Source: Sphingobium jiangsuense
Lineage (GTDB): Bacteria > Pseudomonadota > Alphaproteobacteria > Sphingomonadales > Sphingomonadaceae
Assembly (NCBI RefSeq): GCF_014196495.1
Contig: NZ_JACIDT010000003.1
Coordinates: 62,001-126,000 of the forward strand
DNA: 64,000 nucleotides
Reading direction: 5' to 3'
Below, piece by piece: positions 8,586 to 18,567 of this stretch (position 1 is its first letter; the number at the start of each line of letters is the position of its first letter). The notes beneath the pieces are model-generated. The model had not been told where the DNA came from, made no database searches, and worked only from the letters and a program-made list of their open reading frames with translations. The position numbers and the translations under genes were made by a program.

Positions 8586-10411
8586 CAATCCTCGTCGAAC
8601 AGCCCGGCGAGTTGCTCGACCATCGTGCCGCCCAGCTGCTCGGCGTCCATGATGGTGACGGCGCGGCGATAATAGCGGGTCACGTCATGGCCGATGCCGA
8701 TCGCGACCAGTTGCACCGGCGAGCGCGTCTCGATCCACTCGATCACCTGCCGCAGATGCCGCTCCAGATAGACGCCGCTGTTCACCGACAGGGTGGAATC
8801 GTCGACCGGCGCGCCGTCGGAGATGACCATCAGGATGCGCCGTTCCTCGGCCCGCCCGATCAGGCGGTTATGCGCCCAGAGCAGCGCCTCGCCGTCGATA
8901 TTCTCCTTGAGCAGCCCCTCGCGCATCATCAGGCCGAGCGAGTTGCGCGCGCGGCGCCATGGCTCGTCGGCCTTCTTGTAGATGATGTGGCGCAGGTCGT
9001 TCAAACGCCCCGGCATCGGCGGACGCCCGGCGGCGAGCCAGTCCTCGCGGCTCTGCCCGCCCTTCCACGCGCGGGTGGTGAAACCGAGGATCTCCGTCTT
9101 GACGCCGCAGCGCTCCAGCGTGCGCGCCATGATGTCGGCGCTGATCGCCGCGATGCTGATCGGCCGCCCGCGCATCGAGCCCGAATTGTCGATCAGCAGC
9201 GTCACCACCGTGTCGCGGAATTCGGTGTCGCGCTCGATCTTGTAGGACAGTGAGCGGGTCGGGTCGATGACGATGCGGGCGAGGCGGGCGGCGTCGAGCA
9301 GCCCTTCCTCCTGGTCGAAATCCCAGCTGCGCGACTGCTGCGCCATCAGCCGGCGTTGCAGCCGGTTGGCGAGCTTCGTCACCGCGCCCTGAAGGCTGGC
9401 CATCTGCTGGTCGAGGAAGCCGCGCAGCCGGATCAACTCGTCGGTGTCGCACAGCTCGGTCGCCTCGATGATCTCGTCATGGGCGGTGGTATAGGCCTTG
9501 TAGTCGAAGCCGGGCGGCAGGTCGCCCATCGGGCGGTTGGGGCGGACGGGCATCATGCCCTCGTCGCCCATGTCCGCGTCGCCCTCGTCGCTCATCGAGT
9601 CGGTGTCGTCGCGATATTCGCCCTCGCTCTCGTCGGTCTGGCCTTCCATCTCCTGACCGCGCGTCTCGACCTCGGCGTCGCTGTCGCCGGACTGCTCCTC
9701 GCCGCTGTCGCCTTCGTCCTGCTGCGATTCGGCCGAATCCTCCTCGTCCTCGCCGCTTTCGTCGGTCGGTTCGGCAGGCTCGTCCGCATCGACCAGCGCC
9801 AAATGCTCCAGCAGGCTGGTGGTCAGCTGCTGATAGGCGCGCTGGTCGTCGATGGCGAGCGCGAGCGCGTCGAGATCGCCGCCCGCCTTGTCCTCGATCC
9901 AGTCGCGGATCATCGCCATGCCCTTTTCCGCCACGGCCGGCGGGGTCTGCCCGGTCAGCCGCTCGCGCACCATCAGCGCGACGGCGGTGGCCATCGGCAC
10001 TTCCTCCATCGAGCGCGCGCGGGTGATGGCGTCGGATTTCAGCCGCAGGTCGAGCGCCGCGCCGAGATTGGCGCGCACGCCCTCCATCGCGCGGGCGCCG
10101 ATCGCCTCGACGCGGGCCTGCTCGACCGCATCATAGACGGAGCGCGCCATCGCCTCGGCGGGTGCGGCGCGGCCGTGCAGCGCGGCGTTGTGATGGCGCA
10201 TCTTCAGCGCATTGGCGTCGGCAAAGCCCCGCGCCAGCGCGACCTGATCGGCGGGCAGCGCGCGGCCGGGCGTCGGCACCTTGATCGTCTTGCCCAGCAT
10301 GTGCGGCGTGTCGGCCGTGAAGGCGACATCCACCTCCATGTCGCGCGAGATCGCGCGGGCGGCGCCGGACAGGACGGACTTGAAGCTGTCGAGGGGAGAC
10401 CGTTCGCTCAT
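8585..10411 (-). CDS. cobT: Cobaltochelatase subunit CobT
   Basis: CobT is the large AAA-partner subunit of the aerobic cobaltochelatase (CobNST), which inserts cobalt into hydrogenobyrinic acid a,c-diamide. The 608-residue protein has the typical order: an N-terminal helical domain, a highly acidic linker (about residues 215-290, rich in Asp/Glu/Ser), then a von Willebrand A domain whose MIDAS motif is DNSGSMRG near residue 407. The ATG at 10411 directly abuts the stop of the OsmC-like gene. CobN is not in the window. CobS/CobT are also found without a full B12 pathway in some alphaproteobacteria, so the chelatase role is likely but not proven. Confidence 0.93.
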   Translation of the reverse strand: MSERSPLDSFKSVLSGAARAISRDMEVDVAFTADTPHMLGKTIKVPTPGRALPADQVALARGFADANALKMRHHNAALHGRAAPAEAMARSVYDAVEQARVEAIGARAMEGVRANLGAALDLRLKSDAITRARSMEEVPMATAVALMVRERLTGQTPPAVAEKGMAMIRDWIEDKAGGDLDALALAIDDQRAYQQLTTSLLEHLALVDADEPAEPTDESGEDEEDSAESQQDEGDSGEEQSGDSDAEVETRGQEMEGQTDESEGEYRDDTDSMSDEGDADMGDEGMMPVRPNRPMGDLPPGFDYKAYTTAHDEIIEATELCDTDELIRLRGFLDQQMASLQGAVTKLANRLQRRLMAQQSRSWDFDQEEGLLDAARLARIVIDPTRSLSYKIERDTEFRDTVVTLLIDNSGSMRGRPISIAAISADIMARTLERCGVKTEILGFTTRAWKGGQSREDWLAAGRPPMPGRLNDLRHIIYKKADEPWRRARNSLGLMMREGLLKENIDGEALLWAHNRLIGRAEERRILMVISDGAPVDDSTLSVNSGVYLERHLRQVIEWIETRSPVQLVAIGIGHDVTRYYRRAVTIMDAEQLGGTMVEQLAGLFDED

Positions 10412-10831
10412 CTACGCCAGATCGCAGGACCGCCCCTCGGGAACGAGGATGGTTTCGATTTCGGTGCGGGCATCGGCCATCAGCCGGTGGATCGGGCATT
10501 TGCCCGCGACGGTTTCCAGCTTCCCGCGCTGCTCCTCGCTCAGCGGGCCGTCGATGGCGACGCGGGTGGTCAGGCGATAGACGCCCTGCCGCTCCCCGCT
10601 GGCGTCGCGGCTGACGCCGACGCGGATGCCTTCGAGCGGGATGCCGTTGCGTTTCGCGTACCACAGCATCGTCATCGCCTTGCACGCGCCGAGCGCCGCG
10701 TCGTAGAGGTCGTGCGGGTCCGGCCCTTCATCCGCGCCGTCGGGCGCGGCCATGTCGGAGATCAGTTCATGATGGCCGATGGTGATGCGATGGGTGGTGC
10801 CATCGGGCGCGATGCGTTCGACGACGATCAT
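10412..10831 (-). CDS. OsmC-family protein
   Basis: A 139-residue OsmC/Ohr-fold protein. The hallmark parts are DPHDLYDAALGACKAMTMLWYAK (first conserved Cys in LGACK) and ETVAGKCPIHRLM (second Cys in the C-P-I-H motif). In this family the two cysteines reduce organic peroxides. The ATG at 10831 lies 2 bp after the cobS stop, and its own stop abuts the cobT start, so it is embedded in the cobS-cobT operon. It may protect the chelatase or its substrate from oxidation, but that is only a guess from position. A longer upstream frame overlaps cobS and is rejected. Confidence 0.9.
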   Translation of the reverse strand: MIVVERIAPDGTTHRITIGHHELISDMAAPDGADEGPDPHDLYDAALGACKAMTMLWYAKRNGIPLEGIRVGVSRDASGERQGVYRLTTRVAIDGPLSEEQRGKLETVAGKCPIHRLMADARTEIETILVPEGRSCDLA

Positions 10832-10833
10832 GC

Positions 10834-11841
10834 TCAGTTGGCCCGGCCGACGACGCTTTCGGGCAGGTCCTTGCCGAACACGCGCTGATAATATTCGGCG
10901 ACCAGCGGCCGCTCCGCCTCGTCGCACTTGTTGAGGAAGGAGAGGCGGAAGGCGAAGCCGACATCCTTGAAGATCAGCGCGTTCTGCGCCCAGCTGATCA
11001 CGGTGCGCGGCGACATGACGGTGGAGATATCGCCGTTGATGAAGCCCTGACGGGTCAGTTCGGCGACCTTGATCATGTTCTGCACTTCCTTGCGGCCGCC
11101 CTCATGGTCGTATTCGCCCGACTTGGCGAGCACGATCTGCGCCTCCGTCTCGGCGGGCAGATAGTTGAGGGTGACGACGAGGTTCCAGCGGTCCATCTGG
11201 CCCTGGTTGATCTGCTGCGTGCCGTGATACAGCCCGGTGGTGTCGCCCAGGCCCACGGTGTTGGAGGTGGCGAACAGGCGGAACCACGGATTGGGGCGGA
11301 TCACCCGGTTCTGGTCGAGCAGGGTCATCTTGCCGTCCGATTCCAGCACGCGCTGGATCACGAACATCACGTCCGGGCGGCCCGCGTCATATTCGTCGAA
11401 CACCAGCGCGACGGGATGCTGCATCGCCCACGGCAGCAGACCCTCGCGGAATTCCGTCACCTGCACGCCGTCCTTCAGCACGATGGCGTCGCGGCCGACC
11501 AGATCGATGCGGCTGATATGCGCGTCGAGGTTGATGCGCACGCAGGGCCAGTTCAGCCGCGCGGCGACCTGCTCGATATGGCTGGACTTGCCGGTGCCGT
11601 GATAGCCCTGCACCATCACCCGGCGGTTGAAGGCGAAGCCCGCGAGGATGGCGAGCGTGGTGTCCGGGTCGAACACATAGGCGGGATCGAGATCCGGCAC
11701 GCGCTCGTCCGCTTCGGAAAAGCCGGGCACGGTCATATCGATATCGATGCCGAACACATCGCGCACGCTCACCTCCCGGTCCGGCGTGTCCATCAGCGTT
11801 TCGCTGCGCATGTCGGGGTTGGCGTTCGGAATGTCGGTCAT
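10834..11841 (-). CDS. cobS: Cobaltochelatase subunit CobS
   Basis: CobS is the AAA+ ATPase ring subunit of the cobaltochelatase, resembling MoxR. The 335-residue protein has Walker [10 protein letters not shown] near residue 80, Walker [10 protein letters not shown] near residue 147, and the sensor region [15 protein letters not shown]. The ATG at 11841 ([10 protein letters not shown]) has an AGAAAG upstream and is preferred over an ATG at 11904 that would overlap the preceding DnaJ-like gene. It heads the tightly spaced cobS-osmC-cobT string. The separate CobN subunit must be elsewhere if the chelatase is active. Confidence 0.95.
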   Translation of the reverse strand: MTDIPNANPDMRSETLMDTPDREVSVRDVFGIDIDMTVPGFSEADERVPDLDPAYVFDPDTTLAILAGFAFNRRVMVQGYHGTGKSSHIEQVAARLNWPCVRINLDAHISRIDLVGRDAIVLKDGVQVTEFREGLLPWAMQHPVALVFDEYDAGRPDVMFVIQRVLESDGKMTLLDQNRVIRPNPWFRLFATSNTVGLGDTTGLYHGTQQINQGQMDRWNLVVTLNYLPAETEAQIVLAKSGEYDHEGGRKEVQNMIKVAELTRQGFINGDISTVMSPRTVISWAQNALIFKDVGFAFRLSFLNKCDEAERPLVAEYYQRVFGKDLPESVVGRAN

Positions 11842-11896
11842 GATCTTTCTGGCCTTGAAACTATGGGCGTGGAAAAAGGGGCTTGTCCAAAGGGAC

Positions 11897-12520
11897 TCAG
11901 GCAAATGCCGGAGCCTTTCGCAAGTGCGTATAGGCCGCGATCACTTCCTGCAACGCCTTTTCATGGGCGCGATCGCCGCCATTATGGTCCGGATGATAGC
12001 GCCGGACCAGCGCGCTATAGGCGTTGCGCAGCGCCCTGCGGTCGGCATCGACGGGCAGGTCGAGCGTGCGCAGCGCCTTGCGGTCCATGTCGGACAGCGG
12101 GCGTCCATCCTGCCGCATCGCCCGCGCCTCGCGCGCCTCGCGCATCTTCTGGCGGAAGCCCGCGCCGATCGCGTCGAGCGGGTCGGCGAAATCGGCCCAG
12201 CGCGGCCCCGGCGCGGCGGCGTTGGAGGAAAAGGCGCGGGTTTCCCGCTCCCACCCGGCATGGGGGCGCTGCGCCTCGAAAATCTCTTCCTCGCTCATGC
12301 CGGAGAAGAAATTATAGCCCGCGTTGAATTCCCGCACATGGTCGAGGCAGAGCCAGCGCCACTGCGGCGGCCGGTCGGCAGGCGCGGACCCGTCGAGCGG
12401 CGGCGCGCGGAACTCGCCCGGCTGGTCGCAGCCGGGGGCGGCGCAGGCGCGCGCGTCCCCGGCGACCCGTCCATGGAAACGGGTCTGGCGTGTGCGCTGG
12501 TCGTTCGGGCCGGAAGCCAA
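11897..12520 (-). CDS. DnaJ-domain protein, J domain at the C-terminus
   Basis: A 207-residue cytoplasmic protein. The last 65 residues (about 140-205) form a J domain with the HPD motif in [12 protein letters not shown], the part that stimulates DnaK ATPase. The N-terminal 130 residues include two Cys ([11 protein letters not shown] and [11 protein letters not shown]), a pattern seen in alphaproteobacterial 'J domain-containing' proteins of unknown client. There is no Gly/Phe or zinc-finger region, so it is not DnaJ itself. The start is a TTG at 12520, chosen because AGAGGA lies about 10 bases upstream and no ATG is available before the conserved part. It is divergent from bolA with 43 bp between. 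Confidence 0.85.
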   Translation of the reverse strand: MASGPNDQRTRQTRFHGRVAGDARACAAPGCDQPGEFRAPPLDGSAPADRPPQWRWLCLDHVREFNAGYNFFSGMSEEEIFEAQRPHAGWERETRAFSSNAAAPGPRWADFADPLDAIGAGFRQKMREAREARAMRQDGRPLSDMDRKALRTLDLPVDADRRALRNAYSALVRRYHPDHNGGDRAHEKALQEVIAAYTHLRKAPAFA

Positions 12521-12563
12521 TTATTGGATGTCCTCTTGACGTGAAAAGGCTTATATAGGGGCT

Positions 12564-12848
12564 ATGGACACGCAAGCAAAAGGCCCCGTGGCAACGGAAA
12601 TCGAAAGTCGGCTGCGTCTGGCCCTCAACCCGTCGCATCTGCTCGTCATCAACGACAGCGATCAGCATGCGGGCCACGCCGGGCATGACGGATCGGGCGA
12701 AAGCCATTTCACGGTGGAGCTGGTTTCGACCGCCTTCGTCGACCGCAGCCGCGTCGAGCGGCAGCGCATGGTCAACGAGGCGCTGAAGGAATTGCTGGCC
12801 GAGCGCGTCCATGCGCTGCGCATCCGCGCACTCGCGCCGGGCGAGTGA
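12564..12848 (+). CDS. bolA: BolA family protein
   Basis: A 94-residue protein with the BolA fold. EIESRLRLALNPSHLLVINDS is the first helix and strand, GESHFTVELVSTAF the core with the conserved His, and RQRMVNEALKELLAERVHALRI the C-terminal helix. BolA proteins pair with monothiol glutaredoxins through a shared iron-sulfur cluster and affect cell shape or iron handling. The insertion DQHAGHAGHDGSGE between beta strands adds extra histidines. It shares its short promoter region with the divergent DnaJ-like gene. Confidence 0.9.
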   Translation: MDTQAKGPVATEIESRLRLALNPSHLLVINDSDQHAGHAGHDGSGESHFTVELVSTAFVDRSRVERQRMVNEALKELLAERVHALRIRALAPGE

Positions 12849-12934
12849 CAGTCCGGTTTTGATTCACCCCGGCCCTGTGTCCGCATCGATCGAGGCTTGA
12901 TCGGGGCAGGGCGGCTGGGGCAGTCTCGGCGATC

Positions 12935-14203
12935 ATGAACGTTTCCGATTCCCCGCGCGGCCGGCATATGGTGAAGGCGGCCCGGATGCTGCCGGACGGC
13001 GGGTCGCCGCTCTGGACGCGCGCCTTCGCGCCGCTGGGGCATCGGCTGCTCGACCGCATCGACCGGGGGCTGGACGAGGGGCGGCTGGAGGCATGGCTGC
13101 CCGACGGCAGCTTCCGCATATTGGGCGGTCGCGCCGACGGCCCGGCCTGCGAGGTGCGGCTGCGGAGCTGGAACGCGCTGGCGCGGCTGGCGTCGGCCGG
13201 ATCGGTCGGCTGGTATCGCGCGTGGGAGGCCGGGGAGTGGGACAGCCCCGATCCGGTGCCGCTCTTCGCGCTGTTCATGCACAACGGGCGGGCGCTCGGC
13301 TCGGTCGGGCGGGCGCGGGGCCCGGCGCGCTGGCTGGCCCGCGTGCTGCACGCGCTGCGCGCCAACAGCCGCCATCGCGCGCGCGACAACATCGCCTTCC
13401 ATTATGACCTCGGCAACGATTTCTACGCGCTCTGGCTGGACGAGGGGATGACCTATTCGAGCGCGCTGTTCGCCGACCCGGCGAACCCGCGCGAGGGCCT
13501 TGCCGCCGCCCAGACCGCGAAGATCGACGCCGCGCTCGACCGGCTGGACCTGAAGGACGGCGACCGGCTGCTGGAGATAGGCTGCGGCTGGGGCAGCCTC
13601 GCGGCGCGCGCGCTGGAGCGGGCGGCGATCCGCTATGACGGCCTCACCCTCTCGCGCGAGCAGGCGGAGTGGGCGCGCGCCCGCCTGCCCGCCGACCGCG
13701 CGGCGATCCACCTCACCGATTATCGCGATGCGCAGGGGGCCTATGACGCGATCGCCAGCATAGAGATGGTCGAGGCGGTCGGGCAGGGCTATTGGCCCGC
13801 CTATCTCGCCGCGATCCACCGGCTGCTGAAACCCGGCGGCCGGGCGGTGGTGCAATATATCAGTATCGACGACGCGCTGTTCGAAAGCTATGCGGCGAAC
13901 GCCGATTTCATCCAGACCTATATCTTCCCCGGCGGCATGCTGCTGTCGGAAAGCCGCTTCCGCGCGCTGGCGGAGCAGGCGGGCCTCGGCTGGCGCGACC
14001 GGCGCGGCTTCGGCCTGCATTATGCGACGACGCTGCGGCTGTGGCGCGAGCGCTTCGACGCGGCGGTGGAGGAAGGTCGCCTGCCCGCCGCCTTCGACGC
14101 GCATTTCGTGCGGCTGTGGCGCTATTATCTGATGTATTGCGAGGGCGGCTTTGCCGGGGGCGGCATCGATGTCGCGCAGGTGACGCTGGTGAAGGAGCGA
14201 TAG
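12935..14203 (+). CDS. cfa: Cyclopropane-fatty-acyl-phospholipid synthase family methyltransferase
   Basis: The 422-residue protein is an S-adenosylmethionine-dependent methyltransferase of the CFA/Mmas family, acting on unsaturated acyl chains of membrane phospholipids. It has an N-terminal lipid-binding region (residues 1-130), then RDNIAFHYDLGNDFYALWLD, a CFA hallmark containing the FHYDLGN segment. SAM motif I is LEIGCGWGSLA near residue 210. IASIEMVEAVGQGYWPAYLA and AVVQYISIDDALFESY follow, then the C-terminal LRLWRERF part. It may instead modify fatty acids in another way (other homologues exist), so the symbol is by family. It converges on the M23 gene with 10 bp between. Confidence 0.9.
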   Translation: MNVSDSPRGRHMVKAARMLPDGGSPLWTRAFAPLGHRLLDRIDRGLDEGRLEAWLPDGSFRILGGRADGPACEVRLRSWNALARLASAGSVGWYRAWEAGEWDSPDPVPLFALFMHNGRALGSVGRARGPARWLARVLHALRANSRHRARDNIAFHYDLGNDFYALWLDEGMTYSSALFADPANPREGLAAAQTAKIDAALDRLDLKDGDRLLEIGCGWGSLAARALERAAIRYDGLTLSREQAEWARARLPADRAAIHLTDYRDAQGAYDAIASIEMVEAVGQGYWPAYLAAIHRLLKPGGRAVVQYISIDDALFESYAANADFIQTYIFPGGMLLSESRFRALAEQAGLGWRDRRGFGLHYATTLRLWRERFDAAVEEGRLPAAFDAHFVRLWRYYLMYCEGGFAGGGIDVAQVTLVKER

Positions 14204-14213
14204 CGCCGCGCGC

Positions 14214-15236
14214 TCAATCGCGTTGCGGCGCGACAATCTGCCCGCGCAGCGGCTCGCCCTTCGCCACCGGCTTGCCGTCGGCGGTGTAATGGCGGAAGGC
14301 GGCGGGCAGCCCCTCGCCGGTGCCGAGGTCCGGCGTGGTTTGCAGGTGGAAGTGCAGATGCGGCTCCGAGCTGTTGCCGCTGTTGCCGCAGCGGCCGAGC
14401 TCCTGCCCGGCGGCGACGCTCTCGCCCTCCCGCACCGCGACGCTGCCCTGCCGGAGATGCGCGAAGAACGCATATTCGGAATGGCCGAGGTCGACCACCA
14501 CATGATTGCCGCCGGGGTTTTTCGCATCCATCGTGCCGATCGGATTGTCCGGCAGGCCGTCCACCACGCGGACCACGGTGCCCGGCGCGGCGGCGAGGAT
14601 CGGCCGGTCCCAGCAATAATAATCCTCCGGCGCGGCGCCCTTGCCGCCCTGGCTGGCCCCATGACTGCTATCGTCGTGGGCGATCAGGAAATCATAGGCG
14701 AAGCGCTGGCCCTTATCGACGGCGTGATAATTGTCCTCCGGCGTGCGGCCGCCCCAGGTGACGTACCATTCGCCGTCGAAGGGCAGGCGCAGTTCGGCCT
14801 TGTTCTCATAATCGAGGAAGGCGGACGCGGCGGCCTCCTGGCGCGGGCGGATGAAGAAGCCCGCTATCTTCCCGGCGCGGTCGATCGTCCATTGGGTGAC
14901 GATCGGGCGCGGGGCCTTGTCATAGTCCGACACGCGCGAATAATAATGATAGCCGAGATAGTCCCGCACCTCTTCGGAGACGACCGTCTTTTCCGTGCCG
15001 AACCGGGCTTCGACATATTTGGCGACCTCGCCGAGCATCGCGGCGGAGCCCAGCGCGGCGTGCATCTCTTCGGTCATCCGGTCCCAGATCCGTTCGTAGC
15101 GGCCCTGCCGGAAATCGGCCGTCAGCTCGCGGCCGGCGGCAAGCTCCCCCTCCGCCCGCGCATGGGCGGGCAGGATGGAGCCGGGCAGGGCGAGGCAGAA
15201 GGCGAGCAGCAGCGCGGCGGTGCGACGGACGATCAT
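14214..15236 (-). CDS. M23-family metallopeptidase with N-terminal DUF3887-like domain
   Basis: A 340-residue exported protein. The signal peptide is MIVRRTAALLLAFCLALPGSI with cleavage near AHARA. Residues about 30-130 look like a DUF3887-type all-alpha/beta domain. The LytM/M23 domain follows, with GGNHVVVDLGHSEYAFFAHL, GNSGNSSEPHLHFHLQ and a final RGQIVAP. The H-L-H-F-H part supplies the C-terminal zinc and catalytic histidines. The first H-x-x-x-D ligand pair is not in the standard form (NYHAVDKGQRFAYDF near residue 180), so peptidase activity on peptidoglycan is uncertain. An AAGGA 7-8 bases before the ATG at 15236 sets the start. Confidence 0.85.
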   Translation of the reverse strand: MIVRRTAALLLAFCLALPGSILPAHARAEGELAAGRELTADFRQGRYERIWDRMTEEMHAALGSAAMLGEVAKYVEARFGTEKTVVSEEVRDYLGYHYYSRVSDYDKAPRPIVTQWTIDRAGKIAGFFIRPRQEAAASAFLDYENKAELRLPFDGEWYVTWGGRTPEDNYHAVDKGQRFAYDFLIAHDDSSHGASQGGKGAAPEDYYCWDRPILAAAPGTVVRVVDGLPDNPIGTMDAKNPGGNHVVVDLGHSEYAFFAHLRQGSVAVREGESVAAGQELGRCGNSGNSSEPHLHFHLQTTPDLGTGEGLPAAFRHYTADGKPVAKGEPLRGQIVAPQRD

Positions 15237-15318
15237 GATGCCATCCTTATCCCGCCGGATGCCTGCCCTCAAGGCAGGCGCGCGCTTTTATGTCCGATGC
15301 GGCGGCAGGCTTGCGCCC

Positions 15319-16044
15319 TTACCCCTCGACCCGCAGGAAATGGCCGTCCGGCGCGTCGCCCCGCACCAGATTGAGGATCGCCTGCGCCACCGCTTCCGGC
15401 CCCTTGAGGCTCGCCGGATCCTCGCCGGGGAAGGCCTTGGCGCGCATCGCGGTGCGGGTCGCGCCGGGGTCGACGATATGGGTGCGGATCGCGGAGATGT
15501 TCCTCACCTCCTCGCCATAGGCCAGCACCAGCGCCTCCAGCGCCGCCTTGGTCGCCGCATAGCCGCCCCAATAGGGGCGCGGATGGCGGGCGACGCTGCT
15601 GGTCAGCGCGATGACGCGGGCCCGCTCGCTCGCCCGCAACAGCGGGTCGAAGGCGGCGATCAGCGCCTGTTGCGCGCTGACGTTGAGGGTCAGCGTGCGG
15701 GCGAATTCCTTGGTGTCGATCGCGGGAACGGAGGCAAGGCTGCCCAGCGACGCCGCGTTCAGCACGAGCAGGTCGAGCCGGCCCCAGCGTTCGGCCACCG
15801 CCGTCGCCAGCCGGCCGATGCTCTCCCCGTCGATCAGGTCGAGCGGTGCGATGGTGGCGGAGCCGCCTGCCTCATGGATGCGTTCCTCGACCGCCTCCAG
15901 CCCGCCCGCCGTGCGCGCGACCACCAGCACATGCGCGCCAGCCGCGCCCAGCGCGACCGCGGTTTCCGCGCCGATGCCCCGGCTCGCGCCGGTGACGAGC
16001 GCCAGCTTGCCCGCAAGCGGCTTTTCCCTGTCTGCCCCCGCCAT
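15319..16044 (-). CDS. SDR-family NAD(P)-dependent oxidoreductase
   Basis: A classical short-chain dehydrogenase/reductase of 241 residues. It has the nucleotide-binding motif TGASRGIGAE near residue 18, LVLNAASLG (the NNAG-type motif in degenerate form), and the catalytic Ser in ALTSSVARH with YAATK (Y-x-x-x-K) near residue 165. The substrate is unknown. Its ATG at 16044 follows the purF stop by 5 bp, so it is probably cotranscribed with purF, although a role in purine synthesis is not expected. Confidence 0.92.
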   Translation of the reverse strand: MAGADREKPLAGKLALVTGASRGIGAETAVALGAAGAHVLVVARTAGGLEAVEERIHEAGGSATIAPLDLIDGESIGRLATAVAERWGRLDLLVLNAASLGSLASVPAIDTKEFARTLTLNVSAQQALIAAFDPLLRASERARVIALTSSVARHPRPYWGGYAATKAALEALVLAYGEEVRNISAIRTHIVDPGATRTAMRAKAFPGEDPASLKGPEAVAQAILNLVRGDAPDGHFLRVEG

Positions 16045-16049
16045 CTGCT

Positions 16050-17519
16050 TCAGACGACCCGTTCGGACAGCAGTTCGAGCTGATCGCGCACCTCGGCCTC
16101 ATCCTGATCGGTGAGCGAGGTGGGATAGTCGCCGGTGAAGCAGGCATCGCAATATTGCGGGCGGATGTCGGCGCGCTTCGCCTCGCCCAGCGCCTTGTAC
16201 AGGCCGTCGATCGAGAGGAAGGCGAGGCTGTCGGCCTGGATGAAGTCGCGCATGCCGGGAATGTTGAGCTTGTGCGCGAGCAGCTTGGCGCGTTCGGGCG
16301 TGTCGACGCCGTAGAAGCAGCTGTGCCGGGTCGGCGGGCTGGCGATGCGCATATGCACTTCCTTCGCGCCCGCCTCGCGCATCATCTGCACGATCTTGAG
16401 GCTGGTGGTGCCGCGCACAATGGAATCGTCGATCAGGACGATGCGCTTGCCGTCTATCAGCGCGCGGTTGGCGTTGTGCTTCAGCTTGACGCCGAGATGG
16501 CGGACCTTGTCGCCCGGCTGGATGAAGGTGCGGCCGATATAGTGGGAGCGGATGATGCCCAGCTCGAACGGGATGCCCGATTGTTGCGCATAGCCGATCG
16601 CGGCGGGCACGCCCGAATCCGGCACCGGGATCACATAATCGGCGTCGACCGGGTTTTCGAGCGCCAGCTGCGCGCCGATTTCCTTGCGCACCGAATAGAC
16701 GCTGCTGCCGTCGACGATCGAATCGGGGCGGGAGAAATAGACATGCTCGAAGATGCAGGGGCGGGCCGACACCTCGCCGAACGGGCGATGGGTGCGGATC
16801 TCGTCGGCGCCCGCGCCATGGGGCACGACGATCAGTTCGCCCGGATCGACCGAACGGACGAACTCCGCGCCGACCACGTCGAACGCGACGGTTTCGGAGG
16901 CGAACAGCACCGCGTCGCCCAGCCGCCCCATCACCAGCGGTCGGATGCCGAGCGGATCGCGGCAGGCGATCATGCCTTCGGGCGTCATGCAGATGAGGGA
17001 ATAGGCGCCCTCCACCTGCTTCAGCGCGTCGATGAAGCGGTCGAGCAGCGTGCGGTAGTTGGAGGTCGCGACCAGATGGATGATGACCTCGGTGTCGCTG
17101 GTCGACTGGAAGATCGACCCGCGGCGCACCAGTTCGCGGCGCAGCTTCATCGCGTTGGAGATGTTGCCGTTGTGCGCGACGGCAAAGCCGCCCGACGCCA
17201 GATCGGCGTAGAGCGGCTGGACGTTGCGCAGCGAGGTTTCGCCGGTGGTCGAATAGCGGACATGGCCGCAGGCGACTTCGCCGGGCAGCGCGCGGATCAC
17301 CTCGTCATTGTCGAAATTGCCCGCGACATGGCCCATCGCGCGATGGGTGTGGAAGGCGCGGCCGTCCCAGCTGGTGATGCCGGCGGCCTCCTGCCCGCGA
17401 TGCTGGAGGGCGTGCAGGCCGAGCGCTGCCATCGCCGAGGCGGTGGAGGCGCCGGAAACGCCGAAAATGCCGCACTCCTCGCGCAGCTTGTCGTCATCAA
17501 AAGGATGGGTGGTGAGCAT
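16050..17519 (-). CDS. purF: Amidophosphoribosyltransferase
   Basis: PurF makes phosphoribosylamine from PRPP and glutamine, the first committed step of purine synthesis. The 489-residue protein begins with a 15-residue propeptide ending before Cys16 (REECGIFGV), the N-terminal nucleophile of the glutaminase domain. The PRPP site is IVLIDDSIVRGTTS. Cysteines in HSCFYGVD and QYCDACFTGDYP match the iron-sulfur (Bacillus-type) class. The ATG at 17519 is used; a GTG at 17534 would add five residues. It is divergent from the ccm operon, with about 240 bp between. Confidence 0.96.
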   Translation of the reverse strand: MLTTHPFDDDKLREECGIFGVSGASTASAMAALGLHALQHRGQEAAGITSWDGRAFHTHRAMGHVAGNFDNDEVIRALPGEVACGHVRYSTTGETSLRNVQPLYADLASGGFAVAHNGNISNAMKLRRELVRRGSIFQSTSDTEVIIHLVATSNYRTLLDRFIDALKQVEGAYSLICMTPEGMIACRDPLGIRPLVMGRLGDAVLFASETVAFDVVGAEFVRSVDPGELIVVPHGAGADEIRTHRPFGEVSARPCIFEHVYFSRPDSIVDGSSVYSVRKEIGAQLALENPVDADYVIPVPDSGVPAAIGYAQQSGIPFELGIIRSHYIGRTFIQPGDKVRHLGVKLKHNANRALIDGKRIVLIDDSIVRGTTSLKIVQMMREAGAKEVHMRIASPPTRHSCFYGVDTPERAKLLAHKLNIPGMRDFIQADSLAFLSIDGLYKALGEAKRADIRPQYCDACFTGDYPTSLTDQDEAEVRDQLELLSERVV

Positions 17520-17757
17520 GTCCTGTCGGTCCACTGCGACTCTGTAATGCCGTTCGAGGCGGCTTGATGGAGCGCATATAGGGGCATTGTTCCCGTTTGT
17601 CGCCCCCCAGAGCGTTTTAAGTCAGGCAGATAGGCCCGCCGCTCCGGAATAAGGCGGAAAAACCGGAAAAAGCCGGCGATCGCGCTGGTGCAATTATATC
17701 ACGGTTCGGACAATAAGTCCCGCACGGGGAAGCTAGTCAGCGTTCCGCAACCCGGCT

Positions 17758-18567
17758 ATGAGGGCGCCCATGCACGCTTTCGCCAATCCGGCCCGTTTCC
17801 TGCGCATTGCGCGCCCGCTGACGCCCTGGCTGTTCTGGGGCGGCCTGGCGCTGCTGGTGGCGGGCGCGCTGTGCGGGTTGCTGCTGACCCCCGCCGACTA
17901 TCTCCAGGGCGAATCGGTGCGCATCCTCTATATCCATGTGCCCGCCGCCTGGCTGGGCATGGGCGGGTGGACGGGCATCGCGGTCGCCGCGCTGGTGCAG
18001 ATGGTGTGGCGCCATCCGCTCGCCGGTGTCGCGGGCCGCGCGATCGCGGTGCCGGGCGCGCTCTTCACCGCGATCTGCCTCGTCACCGGCTCCATCTGGG
18101 GCCGCCCGACATGGGGCACCTGGTGGGAATGGGACGGGCGGATGACGTCGATGCTGGTGCTGCTGTTCCTTTATTTCGGCTATATCGCGCTCGCCCGCGC
18201 CAGCGCCGCCGACGGGCGCGGCATCGGCGACAATGGCGGGGTGAGCCGCGTCACCGCCATCTTCGCGCTGGTCGGCGCGATCAACCTGCCGATCATCAAC
18301 CGCTCGGTCGTGTGGTGGAACAGCCTGCATCAGGGGCCGAGCATCACCGTGCGCGGATCGACCATCGACATGGCGATCCTCTGGCCGCTGGGGCTGACGG
18401 TGCTGGGCTTCTCGCTGTGGTTCGGCGCTATTGTACTTATGCGGATGCGTGCCATACTGGCGGAGAACAAGATAGAGGCGCGCCTTGCCCGCATGGCCCG
18501 TGAAGGGCTGAGCGAAGGCATGGGTGAAAGCGGGGGCGAAGGCGCGCGCGAAGGACGGGTTGCGTGA
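17758..18567 (+). CDS. ccmC: Heme exporter protein CcmC
   Basis: CcmC presents heme to CcmE at the periplasmic face of the inner membrane during cytochrome c maturation. The 269-residue protein has six membrane helices, an early conserved His in RILYIHVPAAWLG, the tryptophan-rich WGTWWEWDGRMTS motif near residue 120, and INRSVVWWNSLHQG with a second conserved His. The C-terminal tail (residues 235-269) is charged and Gly/Glu-rich. Either the ATG at 17758 or the one at 17770 could start it; neither has a strong ribosome site. It is the first gene of ccmCDEFGHI. ccmA and ccmB are not adjacent. Confidence 0.96.
   Translation: MRAPMHAFANPARFLRIARPLTPWLFWGGLALLVAGALCGLLLTPADYLQGESVRILYIHVPAAWLGMGGWTGIAVAALVQMVWRHPLAGVAGRAIAVPGALFTAICLVTGSIWGRPTWGTWWEWDGRMTSMLVLLFLYFGYIALARASAADGRGIGDNGGVSRVTAIFALVGAINLPIINRSVVWWNSLHQGPSITVRGSTIDMAILWPLGLTVLGFSLWFGAIVLMRMRAILAENKIEARLARMAREGLSEGMGESGGEGAREGRVA

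Noticed and set aside
14214..15236. Calling the M23 protein a dead peptidase
   Set aside because: Although the first ligand pair is not in standard form, NYHA...AYD may supply it, so inactivity is not shown by the sequence.
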